Shown here in pieces: positions 36,417-48,919 of a stretch of 64,000 bases of DNA (position 1 is its first letter; each line of letters begins with the position of its first letter). The position numbers were made by a program, and so were the translations under genes. The stretch spans positions 310,001 to 374,000 of the forward strand of contig NW_012236502.1 of the NCBI RefSeq assembly GCF_000787575.1. The letters are read 5' to 3'. The DNA comes from Acytostelium subglobosum LB1 (Eukaryota > Evosea > Eumycetozoa > Acytosteliales > Acytosteliaceae). Under the pieces are notes generated by a model, which was not told the DNA's origin, ran no database searches, and worked only from the letters and a program-made list of their open reading frames with translations.

Positions 36417-38943
36417 CTAACTTGACTCCAATGTATCCAGTATACTACCACCACCACCAACACCGTTTGCTTTACCAAACTCGTTGGAATCCTCAGCAAC
36501 AATTAGGTTGTGTCGGTCATTGTTGATGAGGTCGTCATCGTCGTCGAAATCCAACAGATCATCCTCAATCAATCCTTGGTCGACAGAATCCTCTATCCAA
36601 TTGAAGTTCTCATTGCTATTGTTCCTCTTTAGCTTGGTGCTCTGTCGTTTGTTGTTGTTGTTGTTGCTACCAATCGGTTTGACACCATTGCTGCTGATAT
36701 CCACCACTCCATCTGCACCATTGCCGCCACCGCCAGTGACAATGTCATCGAGTTCCAGGTCCTCTAATCTCAACTCATTGCCAACGTCGTCGTCAATCAA
36801 TGATAGTCCTCTCTTGGCATCGAGCAGATTGTCTTCCAACGCGTCAGAGATCTCTTTGAATTGGCTAGAGTCTGGATTGAGAGAGTCAATCTCAGACTCG
36901 ATGTTGGCCAATGACTCTACCAACGTATTGCTGTACTGTATGAGGTCCTCCACATCGCCAATATCGCCAACACTCCTGTTCAATAACAACTCTGCCTCGT
37001 TAATCACCTGGTTGCCATCATTGATCTCTATTGACTTTCGACTGGTCTTTTTCGCTGTTGGTGGAGCATCATTCAATGCTTTTACTCTCTGTGTCAGTGC
37101 TTCCAGAGTCCTCGATGATGATGATGATGCTGATGATGTCTCAATCGTGCTCTTTGAAAGTTGTGTTGAGGCAGGTACCTTTGTGTTGGAGGTAGGGCTG
37201 ATCGCAGACCGAGACAATGAAGTCGCGGTGGTGGTAGTTGTCGTAGTTGTCGTCGTGCTTGTTGATGGTGGTGTTGCAGCAGACTTCTTGAGCAAGGTGC
37301 CTGTAGTTGGTGATGATACTGATCTTCCAATTGGTTTGGGTGGTGCAGTTGACGATGATGATGCGGTGGTGGTGGTAGTTGATGAGGTGGATGATGTCAA
37401 CGATGGGTTGCTCTTTGACTTGGTGAGAGATGGAGGTGGTTGTTGTTGCTTCTGTTGGTATGATGATATGGCCGCTGCTTTTGTCTGCGATGTTTTTAGT
37501 GTCTGAGCCAGTGAGGACTTGCCGCTGGCTGGACTCGGTTGTGATATTCTCGATCCAATGCTACTGTATCTTCCCGAGAGGTTGGACGATGAAACATTTG
37601 GACTACTGGAGGAGGCCTTTGATGAGATCGATGGTGATGATGATGATGTGCTACTGCTGCTGCTGCCTGTTGATTTGTTGATTCCTAGACTGCTCTTGCT
37701 TCTTGGTATAGATGGTGCTGTCATTCCAAGTGATGATCCTGATCTTCGTTGTGGTATAGATGACGTCGAAGTGGACGAAGTGGTGGTGGTGGATGATGTG
37801 CCTGTCGGTACCCTTCCCTTGAGACCTGACTGTCTGCCTGATGGTATGGTGGATGAACTGGTCGGAGTCTTTGCTCTTGTCGTTGGCTGTGTTGTTGGCT
37901 GTGTTGATTGTACTGGCTCCTTCTTGAAATCACTCATATCAAAGTCAAGATCTGTGCTCTCACCGACCAACAGTTGGTCTTGATCCTCCTGTAATATTGA
38001 TTGCTGTATCTTGGTGGCCAGATCCTTCTGTGATTGTGGCAGTGTATCGACCATTGAGAATAAGTTCTTCTGTGTTGTGGACGTGTAATCGTAGAGCATA
38101 GCGAGAGCACGCTCTTCAGAAAGCTCTAGATATGCCCAGAAACAGAGTCGTGCATTGACACGAATGTCAGAGCCACCGTCGACCAGCAACTTGGAGATTG
38201 ATGACTCAACAGATGGCACCGATGACATGAGCACCATTCCTGGCTCCTCGATTGCCCTGCCCAGGATCTGGAGTAGATAATCACACGCTCGTCTTCTCAA
38301 TGACTCGTTGTGTTGGTCACCCGACGCTATCAGGATACTTGCCAACAGACCCTTGGTAGGCACTGAAGACAATATCGCTTTGAGGGTGGAGTGTGCTGCC
38401 TCGGCAATGATTGCCACCTTGACGATCACTACCTTGAGCAAAGCTTGAACATAGAGAAGGGCCAATGGTTCGAATCGAGCCTTCAGTCGGGTGGCAGCAA
38501 GAGTGACGGCAGCGCATGCCTCCTTGACGATTGTTGATCGAAGCTCAGTGACCTGCTCGACGAGACCAGGTGATAGAGCGCGCAGCTGGGGCATGAATGA
38601 CTTGAATTCGATGGCATTGCCAGCCAATATCTTTTGAAGCTGTATCAATGCTTTGTATCTGTATGACCAATCACGTGAGTCCTTCATCTTGAACTCATTG
38701 GCAATGTCCTCAAACTGTCTCTGTAGCTCTCTTTCACTGTCATACTATATAGTTATAATGATGTCAGTCATCGATCGATCAATGTGTACATCACAATGGT
38801 TATAGACATACATTGATGGGAGAAAGGTCTTGCTTTGCTGGAGCTGCAAGTCTTGATGATGTAGACGATGATGATGATGATGATGATGATGTAGATGATG
38901 TAGTGCTTCCACCAACACCGCTTGTACTATTACTCTTCATCAT
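36417..38943 (-). CDS. CLASP-like TOG-domain microtubule protein
   Basis: Exons 38943-38812 and 38744-36417 give 819 residues. A short Ser-rich start (polySer from TCA codons) is followed by one HEAT/TOG domain at about residues 45-280. It contains DWSYRYKALIQLQKIL, VTELRSTIVKEACAAV, and SLRRRACDYLLQILG, resembling TOG2 of CLASP (the DW-R-ALxxL start and the RS-VV-EAC block). The rest is a long Ser/Thr/Pro-rich basic disordered region, as in the microtubule-lattice-binding part of CLASP, with SGLKGRVP and several SxIP-like stretches such as SSIPQRR. The C-terminal about 150 residues are acidic and partly coiled coil. The likely role is promotion of microtubule rescue. It lacks the further TOG domains of human CLASP. 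Confidence 0.8.
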
Positions 38944-39537
38944 GTTGATAAGTTATAGACAATGATCCAACAAACAATGAAAAAAAAGTATCACCAACAG
39001 ATCATTAAGCACATGCCCTTTACCCAAACGTTAATTATTATAATAATACATATTTATACCAAACACACAAAGATATATTATAAAATAATACTCTGTTGAC
39101 TTTAGTTTTCTATCTACATGTAACAGTTAACATCCTCTAGCTCTGCTCATTCTATAACAATATAAAGGTTGTAAGAAATAATCAATACTTTCAACGAACT
39201 TCAATATTTACATTCACTAAACTGGGCACCTCACCTCTTTGTTTCACTGGGCACAGAGTTTCAACACGAGCCAAACTTTTCAAAATTATTTTCTCTCCCA
39301 TCCCAGTAAACGATATTTATTTTTGATCAGAACCAGGTGAAAAACTAACAGCACACAAATTATTTTGAAAAAATCTTGTCAAGAACGTTCCCAACTACAA
39401 CAGCACGCAACTATGAGTGGATCCTCAATCGAACACTGCATGCTGTCAACTTAATCACACTTCAAGTAGTATTCGCATTTTATATATTTCAAACACATAT
39501 TCTTTATTTATTTATATATAAATAGACAAACAACAAA
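38944..39537. other. Divergent promoter region between CLASP-like gene and V-ATPase copy B
   Basis: 594 bp, AT-rich, with several T/A runs. A near-direct repeat of the word GGGCAC occurs near 39220 and 39250. No open frame of coding character and no RNA gene was seen. Confidence 0.5.
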
Positions 39538-42034
39538 ATGGATTTTATTCGATCACCAATGTGGCGATCGGCGCCCATGCATATGGTGCAGCTGTTTGTC
39601 CAGATCGAAGCTGCTCACGACACTGTGGACGAGTTGGGCAAGCTTGGTCTCATTCAGTTTACCGATCACAACGAGAACCTCAACATCTTCCAGAGATACT
39701 TTGTCAATGAGGTGAAGCGCTGCGATGAGATGGAGCGCAAGCTCAAGTACTTTGAGGAACAGATCCTCAAGGACAAGCGTTTGGCTCGCATGTACGCCTC
39801 ATCCACCTCCAACCCATTGACCGAGGAGCAGCTTCAAATGGACGAGCTCGAGGCTCGCTTCGATGAGCTCGAGTCTGAGCTCAAGCAGGCCAACTCCAAC
39901 CAGGAGACTTTGCAGAGGAACTACAACGAGCTCATCGAGCTGCGTTACGTCCTGACCAAGGACGCCGAGTTCTTCCAGGAGAACCCCAACCTCGGTGAGG
40001 GTGGTGTGAACGAGTCTGCCCGCTCACCCCTCTTGGAGGAGGCTGTTGACACTGGCAAGCAAGGTGTCAAGCTTGGCTTCATCACTGGTGTGATGAACAC
40101 TGACAAGATGCCCCAGTTCCAGAGATCATTGTGGAGAACCACCAGAGGAAACAACTTTGTTCGTGATTCTCGTATCGAGGAGGATATCATTGATCCACAA
40201 TCTGTATGTAGCAGTAATGTACATGTACATTGATTCACTATAACTAACATATATATATTACTTTATTCAGGGTGATGATACATCAAAGAGTGTATTCATT
40301 GTATTCTTCCAAGGAGAGAGACTCCAACAAAAGATCAAGAAGATCTGTGAGTCATTCGGTGCCAACGTCTATGATTGCCCAGACACATCTGCTGAGCGTG
40401 CCAACTTGTTGCAAAAGGTGTCCATCCGTATCACCGATCTGACCGAGGTGTTGGATCGCTCCAAGGATCACAAGAAGCAGGTGTTGCTCAACATTGTCAC
40501 CAAGCTCACCACCTGGAGAACCAAGGTTCTCAAGGAGAAGGCCATCTACCACACCATGAACCTCTTTGACTATGATGTCGGAAGAAAGTGTCTCATTGCC
40601 AAGGGATGGTGTCCAAAGACTGCCATCGAGGAGATTCAAACTGCCTTGCGCACAGCAACCACCCGTGCCGGTGCCATCGTCCCATCAGTCTTGTCCATCA
40701 TCAAGCCAGAGAACGAGCCACCCACCCACTTTGAGACCAACAAGTACACCAGCTCCTTCCAGCAGATTGTCAATGCCTACGGTGTTGCCAAGTACCGTGA
40801 GGTCAACCCCGCTGTTCTTACCATCGTCACCTTCCCATTCCTCTTTGGAGTTATGTTTGGTGATGTCGGTCATGGTGCCATGATGCTTGCCGTCTCTGGA
40901 GCATTGATTGGACTCGAGAAGAAGTTCGCTGGCAAGAAGCTGAACGAGCTCATCCAGATGCCATTCGATGGTCGTTATGTCCTCTTCCTCATGTCTCTCT
41001 TCTCCATTTATTGTGGATTCATCTACAACGAGTGCTTCTCCATCCCCATGAACATCTTTGGCTCTGGTTGGGTTAATGACCCCAACAGCACTTACATGTC
41101 CTTTGCCGGACCAACCTATCCATTCGGAGTTGATCCAGCATGGAAGGGTGCACCCAACGAGCTGGACTACTACAACTCCTTCAAGATGAAGCTGTCTGTC
41201 ATCTTTGGAGTCACTCAAATGTCACTTGGTATCTTCTTCTCACTGTTGAACTACCTCCACATGAAGGGAATTATGAAGTGGGTCAACATCTTGACTCAAT
41301 TCATTCCACAAGTAATCTTCCTTTGGTCGATCTTTGGATACATGTGCTTCCTGATTATGATCAAGTGGGGCTACAACTATGGTCCTCAGATGCCACCCAT
41401 TCTCCCAACCATCATCAGCATGTTCTTGACACCAACCGCAGCCATCCCCGAGGGCCAGGCCTATTTCAGCGCACAAACTACTGTGCAACCAATCCTCGTC
41501 GTGTTGGCACTCATCTCTGTGCCAGTGATGCTCATCCCCAAGCCATTCATCATGAAGAGGATGCACGAGCAAGAGGTTGCCGCCAAGGCCGCTGGACATC
41601 ATCACGAGCACGAGCATGATGACGAAGCCCTCGACGCCGGTGGTCACCACGGTGACGTGTTCGAGTTTGGTGAGGTGTTTGTCCATCAAGTGATCCACAC
41701 AATCGAGTTTGTCCTCGGAGCCATCTCCAACACTGCCTCATACCTCCGTCTGTGGGCTCTCTCGCTTGCTCACTCTGAGCTGTCCACCGTGTTCTGGGAG
41801 CGTATCCTCATCGGACAGGTCGAGGGTGGAAACCCATTCATGGCATTCATTGGCTTTGGTGGATGGTTGGGTGGTACGATTGCAGTGCTCCTGATGATGG
41901 AGTCGCTCTCTGCTTTCCTCCACGCACTCCGTCTCCATTGGGTGGAGTTCCAGAACAAGTTCTACCAAGGAACTGGTGTACTCTTCACACCATTCTCCTA
42001 CACTAGAGTTCTCTCTGGTGAGGATGAGGAGTAA
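39538..42034 (+). CDS. vatM: V-type H+-ATPase subunit a, copy B
   Basis: Exons 39538-40203 and 40271-42034 give 809 residues. Exon 2 has exactly the same length (1,764 nt) as exon 2 of copy A, and the intron sits after the same IDPQS codons. Exon 1 is 42 nt shorter than in copy A, with the differences in the cytosolic coiled coil. Key parts are intact: RSAPMHMVQLFVQIEAAHD, FGDVGHGAMML, the His-rich loop GHHHEHEHDDEALDAGG, and TASYLRLWALSLAH with the essential Arg. The N-terminal half, which in yeast and animals decides where the pump goes, differs most from copy A, so separate locations are a fair inference. Confidence 0.96.
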
Positions 42035-42171
42035 ACTCAATCACTACTTGCCAACATTAAAACAAAGAGGTCAACATACATACATTATCCGTCACACATA
42101 TAAATAAACATTAGATGACCCTACTACTACTACCTTGGACACTTGTGTTGGTTGTAATGCCTTTATATATT

Positions 42172-43146
42172 TTATTGTATCTTGGCCAACATGTCCAAAG
42201 GACCAACCTTTGTAATTGTTTGTTTAGATACAGGACATCCATAGTCAGTGTTCATGATGACGTCAGAGAGCTTGTAGGGGACTGAACGTGGAGGAATGAC
42301 ACAGAGGATTGATCGGCGGGTGATCAATACAGTATTGATCAAGAGGCTTTCAAAAATTGATGGCTTGCTCAGTCCAAGCTTCCTCTGGAAGGTGGCACCC
42401 ATTTGATAAAGGACAACTTTGACAGCCATGCGACATACGAATGCTGGCAACAGGTAGTACCATTGGCAAACAAGTTTGGTGATGGCCTCGGTGAGAACCT
42501 GTCCATCCTCTGTGACACGTGCCTGACGGTTATCCTCTGTGTAGCTCTCGACAAACTCGTAGCACTTTTGTAGATTCTCTGGGATGTTTGTCAGCTGCAT
42601 ACGTTGACCAACGCGACGGTAGAACTCCCACATGGCTTGCTTCTCCTTCTCCTCTGGTCTCCTCCAGCCATAGTCGTTGGTGAATTGTATGGCATCGACC
42701 ACCAGACAGCAGAGAACAAAAACAAAGTCGACGTTTCTGGTCTTGGATGAGTGAAGTCCATGAATTTTGTTCAGGTGCTCGTAGGAGGCCTTGCCCTCAG
42801 TGGAGTCCAGTCCATAGTCCATCCAAATGTGCATCAGGAGATCGGTATCACAGGCTCTCTTGTCTGGCGTGTTGTAGATGGTGCCTGTCTTGCGGTAAAC
42901 ACTGGCGATCGTGGGCGAGCAGAACGTACGGTAGAAACAAAAGTTGAGCGCCAAAAACATCTCGAACGGATACTCGTAGCCCACAAAGTGTTTAATGATC
43001 TCATCATTGTCACCATTGTTCTTTACGTCTAATTTGGCTAGCTTGTTCCTCCATTGAACATGTGTCTCTACCCTCTTGAGATAGTTGATAACAGACAAGA
43101 TTGCTACAACAATGAATAAGGTAATACAAATATATATAGTTTCCAT
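42172..43146 (-). CDS. ER-bound oxygenase of the mpaB/DUF2236 family
   Basis: A single exon of 324 residues. An N-terminal TM anchor (IYICITLFIVVAILSVINYL) is followed by the haem-b oxygenase-like domain. Recognisable family blocks are IWMDYGLDSTEGKASYEHLNKIHGLH, shown here only in part as HLNKIHGLHSS, then VDAIQFTNDYGWRRPEEKEKQ, and WEFYRRVGQRMQLTNIPE. In fungi, MpaB cleaves a farnesyl chain, and the related bacterial Lcp cleaves rubber; the amoebal substrate is unknown. The domain sits in or on the ER membrane. It is on the same strand as, and just downstream of, the TIR gene (276-bp gap). Confidence 0.82.
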   Translation of the reverse strand: METIYICITLFIVVAILSVINYLKRVETHVQWRNKLAKLDVKNNGDNDEIIKHFVGYEYPFEMFLALNFCFYRTFCSPTIASVYRKTGTIYNTPDKRACDTDLLMHIWMDYGLDSTEGKASYEHLNKIHGLHSSKTRNVDFVFVLCCLVVDAIQFTNDYGWRRPEEKEKQAMWEFYRRVGQRMQLTNIPENLQKCYEFVESYTEDNRQARVTEDGQVLTEAITKLVCQWYYLLPAFVCRMAVKVVLYQMGATFQRKLGLSKPSIFESLLINTVLITRRSILCVIPPRSVPYKLSDVIMNTDYGCPVSKQTITKVGPLDMLAKIQ

Positions 43147-43422
43147 GGTTGTAAATAATAATGATTATTGTAGTAGTAGTAGTATAGAGATTGTTATCAA
43201 GTGTTGTTCCATCAAACAAGTGTAGTTAGAAGACTGACTATCCACATGATGTGAACAACAAGATAATAATAAAAAATAAATAATAATAGAAAATAACAAA
43301 TTCGCGCTTGTCTTATGGATAAACCAACAGCCACACACGATCATTGCGAAAGGCCACACCGTCCCGCTATTATTGTGTTTATTGGGCTGCGCTGCACCCA
43401 ATCAAAGTTCAACCCGAAAGGC

Positions 43423-46400
43423 CTATGAAGTGCTTTTCAGTTTATGCAACACCTTTTGGGTCAGAGTGTGGGTTCTGTAGAGCAGCTCATACATGAACAT
43501 GATCTTCTCAATGAACTCCTCCTCCTGTTGATAATTGATGATGACCCACGTCAAGCCTTTGAGAATATCTGGACACCTCCTCTTGTGGCTTATGTCGGTT
43601 GAGAGAACCAACAATTGCTTGTCCATTTGTCTGGCCATCTCCAACTCTTTCATCACCTGATTTGGATGATGAGTAATTAAGGTCAGTCAATCTGGTCCAA
43701 CACACGTGGAAGGGTGGTAGTGATGCTTTCTAATGAACTTACATGAGGCAAACTTGAATCGTCAGTGAAGAGGACCAAATGTAAAAGACACTTATTGATG
43801 TATGGTCTAACTTGGTCAACCTCTTTGCTAGTGGTGCCCTTTGCAAAGAAATCTGATTCATGTTGTGTAGCCATAAGTAGACTCTCCAATGATGATGATG
43901 TAGTTGTTGTTGATGAGTTGTCATCCTTTCCATCTGATGACACTCCATTGTAGACCTGGATGATGGGAACCTCAGTCTCAAAGTCAAAGATGTCTTGTGT
44001 GAATGAGTACTTGGTAATGAGACGCATTCCTCTTTTGGATTGCTTGGTTGTGTCCAGTGAGGGCCTAGAGCCTTTGGTATCTTGATCTGCGACAATAGTA
44101 TCTAAATTGCCAAAGATTTGCTCTCGGTCAATCACAGGTAATCCATTGAGCAACAACATCTCTCGGATTAGATTGAACAGCTTTAGATCAGAGTTACTAA
44201 AGCTAAAGTAGATAGTTCCATGAGGATAGTTCGAGTTGATCTCCTGTAATAAAGATTGTTAACATAACTTCCATGAGTTGGTTGGTGTTGTTTGTCAAAT
44301 GTCCAACATACCATTTGGGCCAGTCTCTTTCTTTGGAGCTTACTTCCACCAAGAACACTCTTGATAACCTTTGACAGTCGTTCAAAATGTTCTAGCCATT
44401 GTTCACTTGGAATGGAGCCAAAGTCCATTGGTGATTGATGAGGTTTGAGTTCAAAGTCAAAGAGTCCTTTGAGAATTGGGTCCACCTCAACATCATGTAG
44501 GTAGATAGCAATGATCTGAACATGAATGGGTGTTGGTGGTTAGTTACAATGTACATCATTGTGGGGGGTAAATGGAGTGTCTCTTACAGTCTTTCCAAGT
44601 TTCCTTGCCATCTTTAGTTCTTTCCTACACCAAAGTGATATTGATGATGTCTCTGATACAGTGTAGACGATGACCTGAGCGTTCTCAACGCCTTTGGTAA
44701 TCTCCTCGCGCCAATCACAACCAGCCTGTAGTCTATACTCATCCAACCAACACCTGATGGAGTAGGTTTCAAGTCCGACTCGTAACTCTCTGACAAACTT
44801 GATGTCCTTGTGTGCGTAGGACAGGAATACGGGGTTGTCAAACATGATCTTTTGAAGAGCTGGCTTCCATTGTGCTGTTGCGTACTGAAGTGGAGTCTTC
44901 ATAAACCTATCTGGCATTGATTGGGCTCCATGTCTAAGTAATAGCATTGGCAATGATATATTGTTAGACTTTACAGCTAGATGAAGTGAAGTCTATATAT
45001 ATGTGTGTGTGGGCATTGATCGTTGTGTTAGCATCTCTGGATCTAACTCGTGGCAGAAACTATATATAGGTACCTGACCATCAGTGTTCTTTACATTCCT
45101 GTCACAGCCCTTCTCCAACAATAATCGCATAGACTCTGTTGACTGTTGGTGTTGATTAGCCATTGGTTAGTTAACGAGTTCAAAGAGTAGAACCTATAAA
45201 CTTGTATAGTGAAGATAGTTACATTGGATTGGACGGCATAGTGCAGTGGAGTGTTACCAGAACTGTCAGTGGCATTGATGTAGAGAATGAATTGTGGTTG
45301 TCCAAGGAGGTATCGTTGTATATCATGTGACTTTGCCCTGACTGATGAATGGAGTGGTGTGAGCTTGGTGTTGGTCTGCTCCAGACATTCTGGATTGGCG
45401 TACGAATCAAATAGTCTAAATAGCACCTGAAGAGATCTTTACAAAAGAGATATGTCAGTTAGTCTAACTGTCGACACTCCGGTTATTGGACCAATAAAGG
45501 GTATACATACTTGAGTGAGTTCTGTGTGATGGCATGATGGATCAGCTCATTTTGATTGTCCTTGGAGAGCAATGATAAATCGGTTGATAGGTGAGCCTGT
45601 AGGAGTTCAGGGTTGTTCAACGTGATCAAGTAATGTGCCGTACGGCAAGGGTTGATGATCTTGAAACCAAACTCACTCTTGTACTTAAAGAGTTCGAAAT
45701 GATCCAAGTGCTGATGGAGATTCTAATGGAGTTACATATCGAATAAGGTTGCGTTAGTCACTACTATTGTCATTCATCTGAAAGAGGGTTAGCCAACCAA
45801 CAATAGAACATACCATTTGTTTCAATGTTTCCAAACGAGGTTCAATGACTCCAATGTATCCAAATGATTGAACTCCATGTCCATTAATGATAATAGTATA
45901 GTTGACATTGCAGAATACTTTGATTGGACGTGTCTGGCCTTGTCCATCGTGTGGAATCAATGTAGGTTGGACTTGGAATCTAAAGTGATGATATCTGATA
46001 GTCAGCTACCACCTTGGTCTTCAAGAACTCCAAAATTCTACATACTTGATCCTCTCTGCCAATAGTTGGTGGTGGTTGTTTGATCCCCATCCATAGACAT
46101 CGTTGCTAGAGTTGATGGCCAGTGTGTGGTTGTCTCCAGAGCAAACAGTGGTGACGTTGTTCATTGAATCAATGTATCCAACACTATTGATGTGATGTTT
46201 GACTCTGGAGACTGGTGTGTGACGTCCCAGTTGTCCAAGGTCATTAGTGCCCCAGGTCACTATTCTTCCAGCCTCTGTCAAGGCAGCACAGAACTCTTTT
46301 CCACATGACACCATTCTAATGGAGACTGACAGTCCGGCAAGTGGCTGTAGTCTGATTCTTCCTTTTTGTACACTTTGAATGATGATCTCCCAACAATGGC

Positions 46401-47439
46401 CATCGCTGTCAACAGCTACAATGTTGTCCTTTGTAGATGCCACATCAACAAATGCTGTGGAATTGTTTGTTGAGTGAGGTGTAGCACGAGTGGGTCGATC
46501 AGTACGATTTGCATCCACTCCCCAACAATAGAGCTGTCTGTCCATGTTGATATATGTCATGAGGCCAGATGGTGAGACTGATAATGCTCTCGTTCGGTTG
46601 GGTGGATTGAGAGGTTCAAGACTGCCGTCCGATGGATGACCAAAAATGAATGCATTACCAATGTCGTGGTCACTAATCAAGAGGTATTAGTGTACAGGTA
46701 GTAAATGAGTAGTAGTTTACTTACAGATTCTTGTGGTATGGAGATTCGATATTCATATCAAATATATCTGGTGGATCCTCTGTAAGTGCTTCTGGTTGGG
46801 TAGGGAGAGCTGGAGAGGAGGTTGGTACAACATGTACAGTGACTGGGTCATCGAAATTGCTAAACAGATCGAACATATCATTGAATGATTCATTATCATC
46901 AAGAACAGTAGAGTTTAGATTTGATGACAGTTCTTCACTGATATTTGTGGTGTTGTCGTCCACTGCCTCCATTTTGGTGTCTAGGATGAACTGATAAGGT
47001 GTTGTTGATTTCAGAGTGGTAGCACTGACAGAATCGTATACATATTTGTCAGACACAATTGGCACTTTATACTTTGTTGCCTTGTCATAGATATATTGTC
47101 TGTTGTAGTGATATATAAAATGATTGTTTGTATGAGTGGATGTGTAAGGAGGGAAGGAAAGAGGGAAGGAATGGTATTTGAACTCTCTGGAACCTACAGG
47201 TTTGGATGAATGGAAGCGTTCTGATTGTGGTCATCAATGACAACAACAAAATCAGTTCCATAGGGAAGAAGAGAGAATAAAACTTTTCCACCATTCGTCT
47301 CAACCATCTCTTTAACCTTGTTCTTCCTTGCATAGGAATTTACTGTTGTCCTATTAATTAGGTATATTGATTTATCATTAAATACAAGATACTTCTTATT
47401 AAGTTGTTGTTGTTGTTGTTGTTGTTGTTGCCGATACAT
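43423..47439 (-). CDS. BRCT-RCC1-ankyrin-TIR-TIR multidomain protein
   Basis: Eleven exons (47439-47198, 47099-46725, 46672-46046, 45979-45814, 45722-45511, 45436-45223, 45142-45074, 44992-44588, 44515-44312, 44243-43743, 43656-43423) join into 1,082 residues without a stop. PolyQ start, then a BRCT-like domain (about 14-105; [27 protein letters not shown]). An acidic linker follows. RCC1-like blades span about 207-470 ([36 protein letters not shown]). Ankyrin repeats span about 500-685 ([25 protein letters not shown]). TIR1 spans about 689-838 ([47 protein letters not shown]; Glu at about 760). TIR2 spans about 846-1075 ([26 protein letters not shown]), with a Ser/Thr-rich insertion. TIR domains signal or cleave NAD+. 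No TM segment is seen, so it is cytosolic or nuclear. Confidence 0.85.
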
Positions 47440-47642
47440 TGTTTGAGAATGCTGTTGCTGCTGTTGTAATTCAGTAATGTGTCAATATCTTTATCTGTTT
47501 TTTTATCTCTTTAATTAAATGATCTGATTTGAGACCTTATTCAATTTATATATCTTTGTGTTGGTAAAAACACTGAAAAAACAAAGAACAAAGTGGTTTC
47601 TTCGTCTTTTTAGTTCAACAACAACAGATAAATAGATAGAGA

Positions 47643-48842
47643 ATGGAAGTGGTTGGAGATATTAATGATGTAGTGTTTAAAGGAGACCCTTTGGAACAGT
47701 ACCTACAATGTATGTATGCTGTTATTGTTGTCGGTGGTGGTATCTTCTAACTAATATCCAATCGATCAACATCATTCATACCAGCATTATCGAATGACAC
47801 ATCAAACACTGAAGCCATCCAACTATTCAATCACCTGCAAGGAGAGACTGTAGACTTTGATCTTCACGACCATACTCAAGAATCAACATCTAATACTACA
47901 ATTAATAATAATAACAATAGTATTGTTAATCAACTACAACAACAAGAACAAAAAGAATATCAACACTCATCATCATCACGATTACTTGGTTACGTTCAGT
48001 CGACACTTGGATCACACACCAACCAGATTATATCGACGATATTCCAATCAGACATTCTTCACCCATCAGAATGTCCTTATCTCAATAATGACCTTATTAC
48101 AACAGCATTATCATCACTACCTCTTATACTATCCATCAAGAATGACATCTCTCCATTCACCACAACACCTCCTCCTCCACCACTCTATCAACAACAAAAG
48201 ATAACAAGATGGCTATTACTCCAAGATGCACTCACAATTGAACATATCCTTCCAATCTGCTTGTCAATCCTATTGGCATTTACAATATTTATTCTCAATG
48301 ATTCATCCACAATAGGCAATATTCTATTCACACTGTTGGCCTTCCTACTGCCGTTTCTCACACACCTATCATTGGACAGGATATCGATAGACTCCAAGTT
48401 AAATCAAATCACTGTTCAGCATCATGACAATGTTAAACAGCTCAAGCTACTACTAGACTCAATCGACACCAACAATGACATCATTTTAAAGTCAATTCAG
48501 TATATCAGAGAGGTGGAGCTTGTGTCCAAAGGTTACCGATTGTATGTATTATATATCAGATGGATTGAGAGTAGCATCCATTGAATTGTACTAATAGTAA
48601 TAAATCAATCAACAACAGTTCATCACCACTGATACCAATAGAGAGAATAGAGTTGGACAAGAAAAAATCAGAAAAGACATATGTCATTAGAGCAACGCTG
48701 ACCAATCTCATCCGATCATCTGCTCAACATATCAAGAATCAGTTGGATGAAATATCAACTCGTCATCAAGTGGATGCTGTCCTAAAGAATCATTACCTCA
48801 AGAGTAGTCTCTCTGACTTATTCTCATCTACACTGATTGCCC

Positions 48843-48919
<77 letters not shown>

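Noticed and set aside
36484-37506. 340-codon plus-strand frame opposite the CLASP-like gene
   Set aside because: It is a shadow of low-complexity Ser codons; the minus frame has the TOG domain and proper splice sites.
40685-41698. Long antisense frames in V-ATPase copy B, repeated in copy A
   Set aside because: They mirror the conserved sense codons and are present only because the sense sequence is conserved.
28528-42034. The two V-ATPase a copies as an assembly duplicate or allele pair
   Set aside because: They differ in many amino acids, exon 1 length and intron sequence, and they lie in different flanking contexts.
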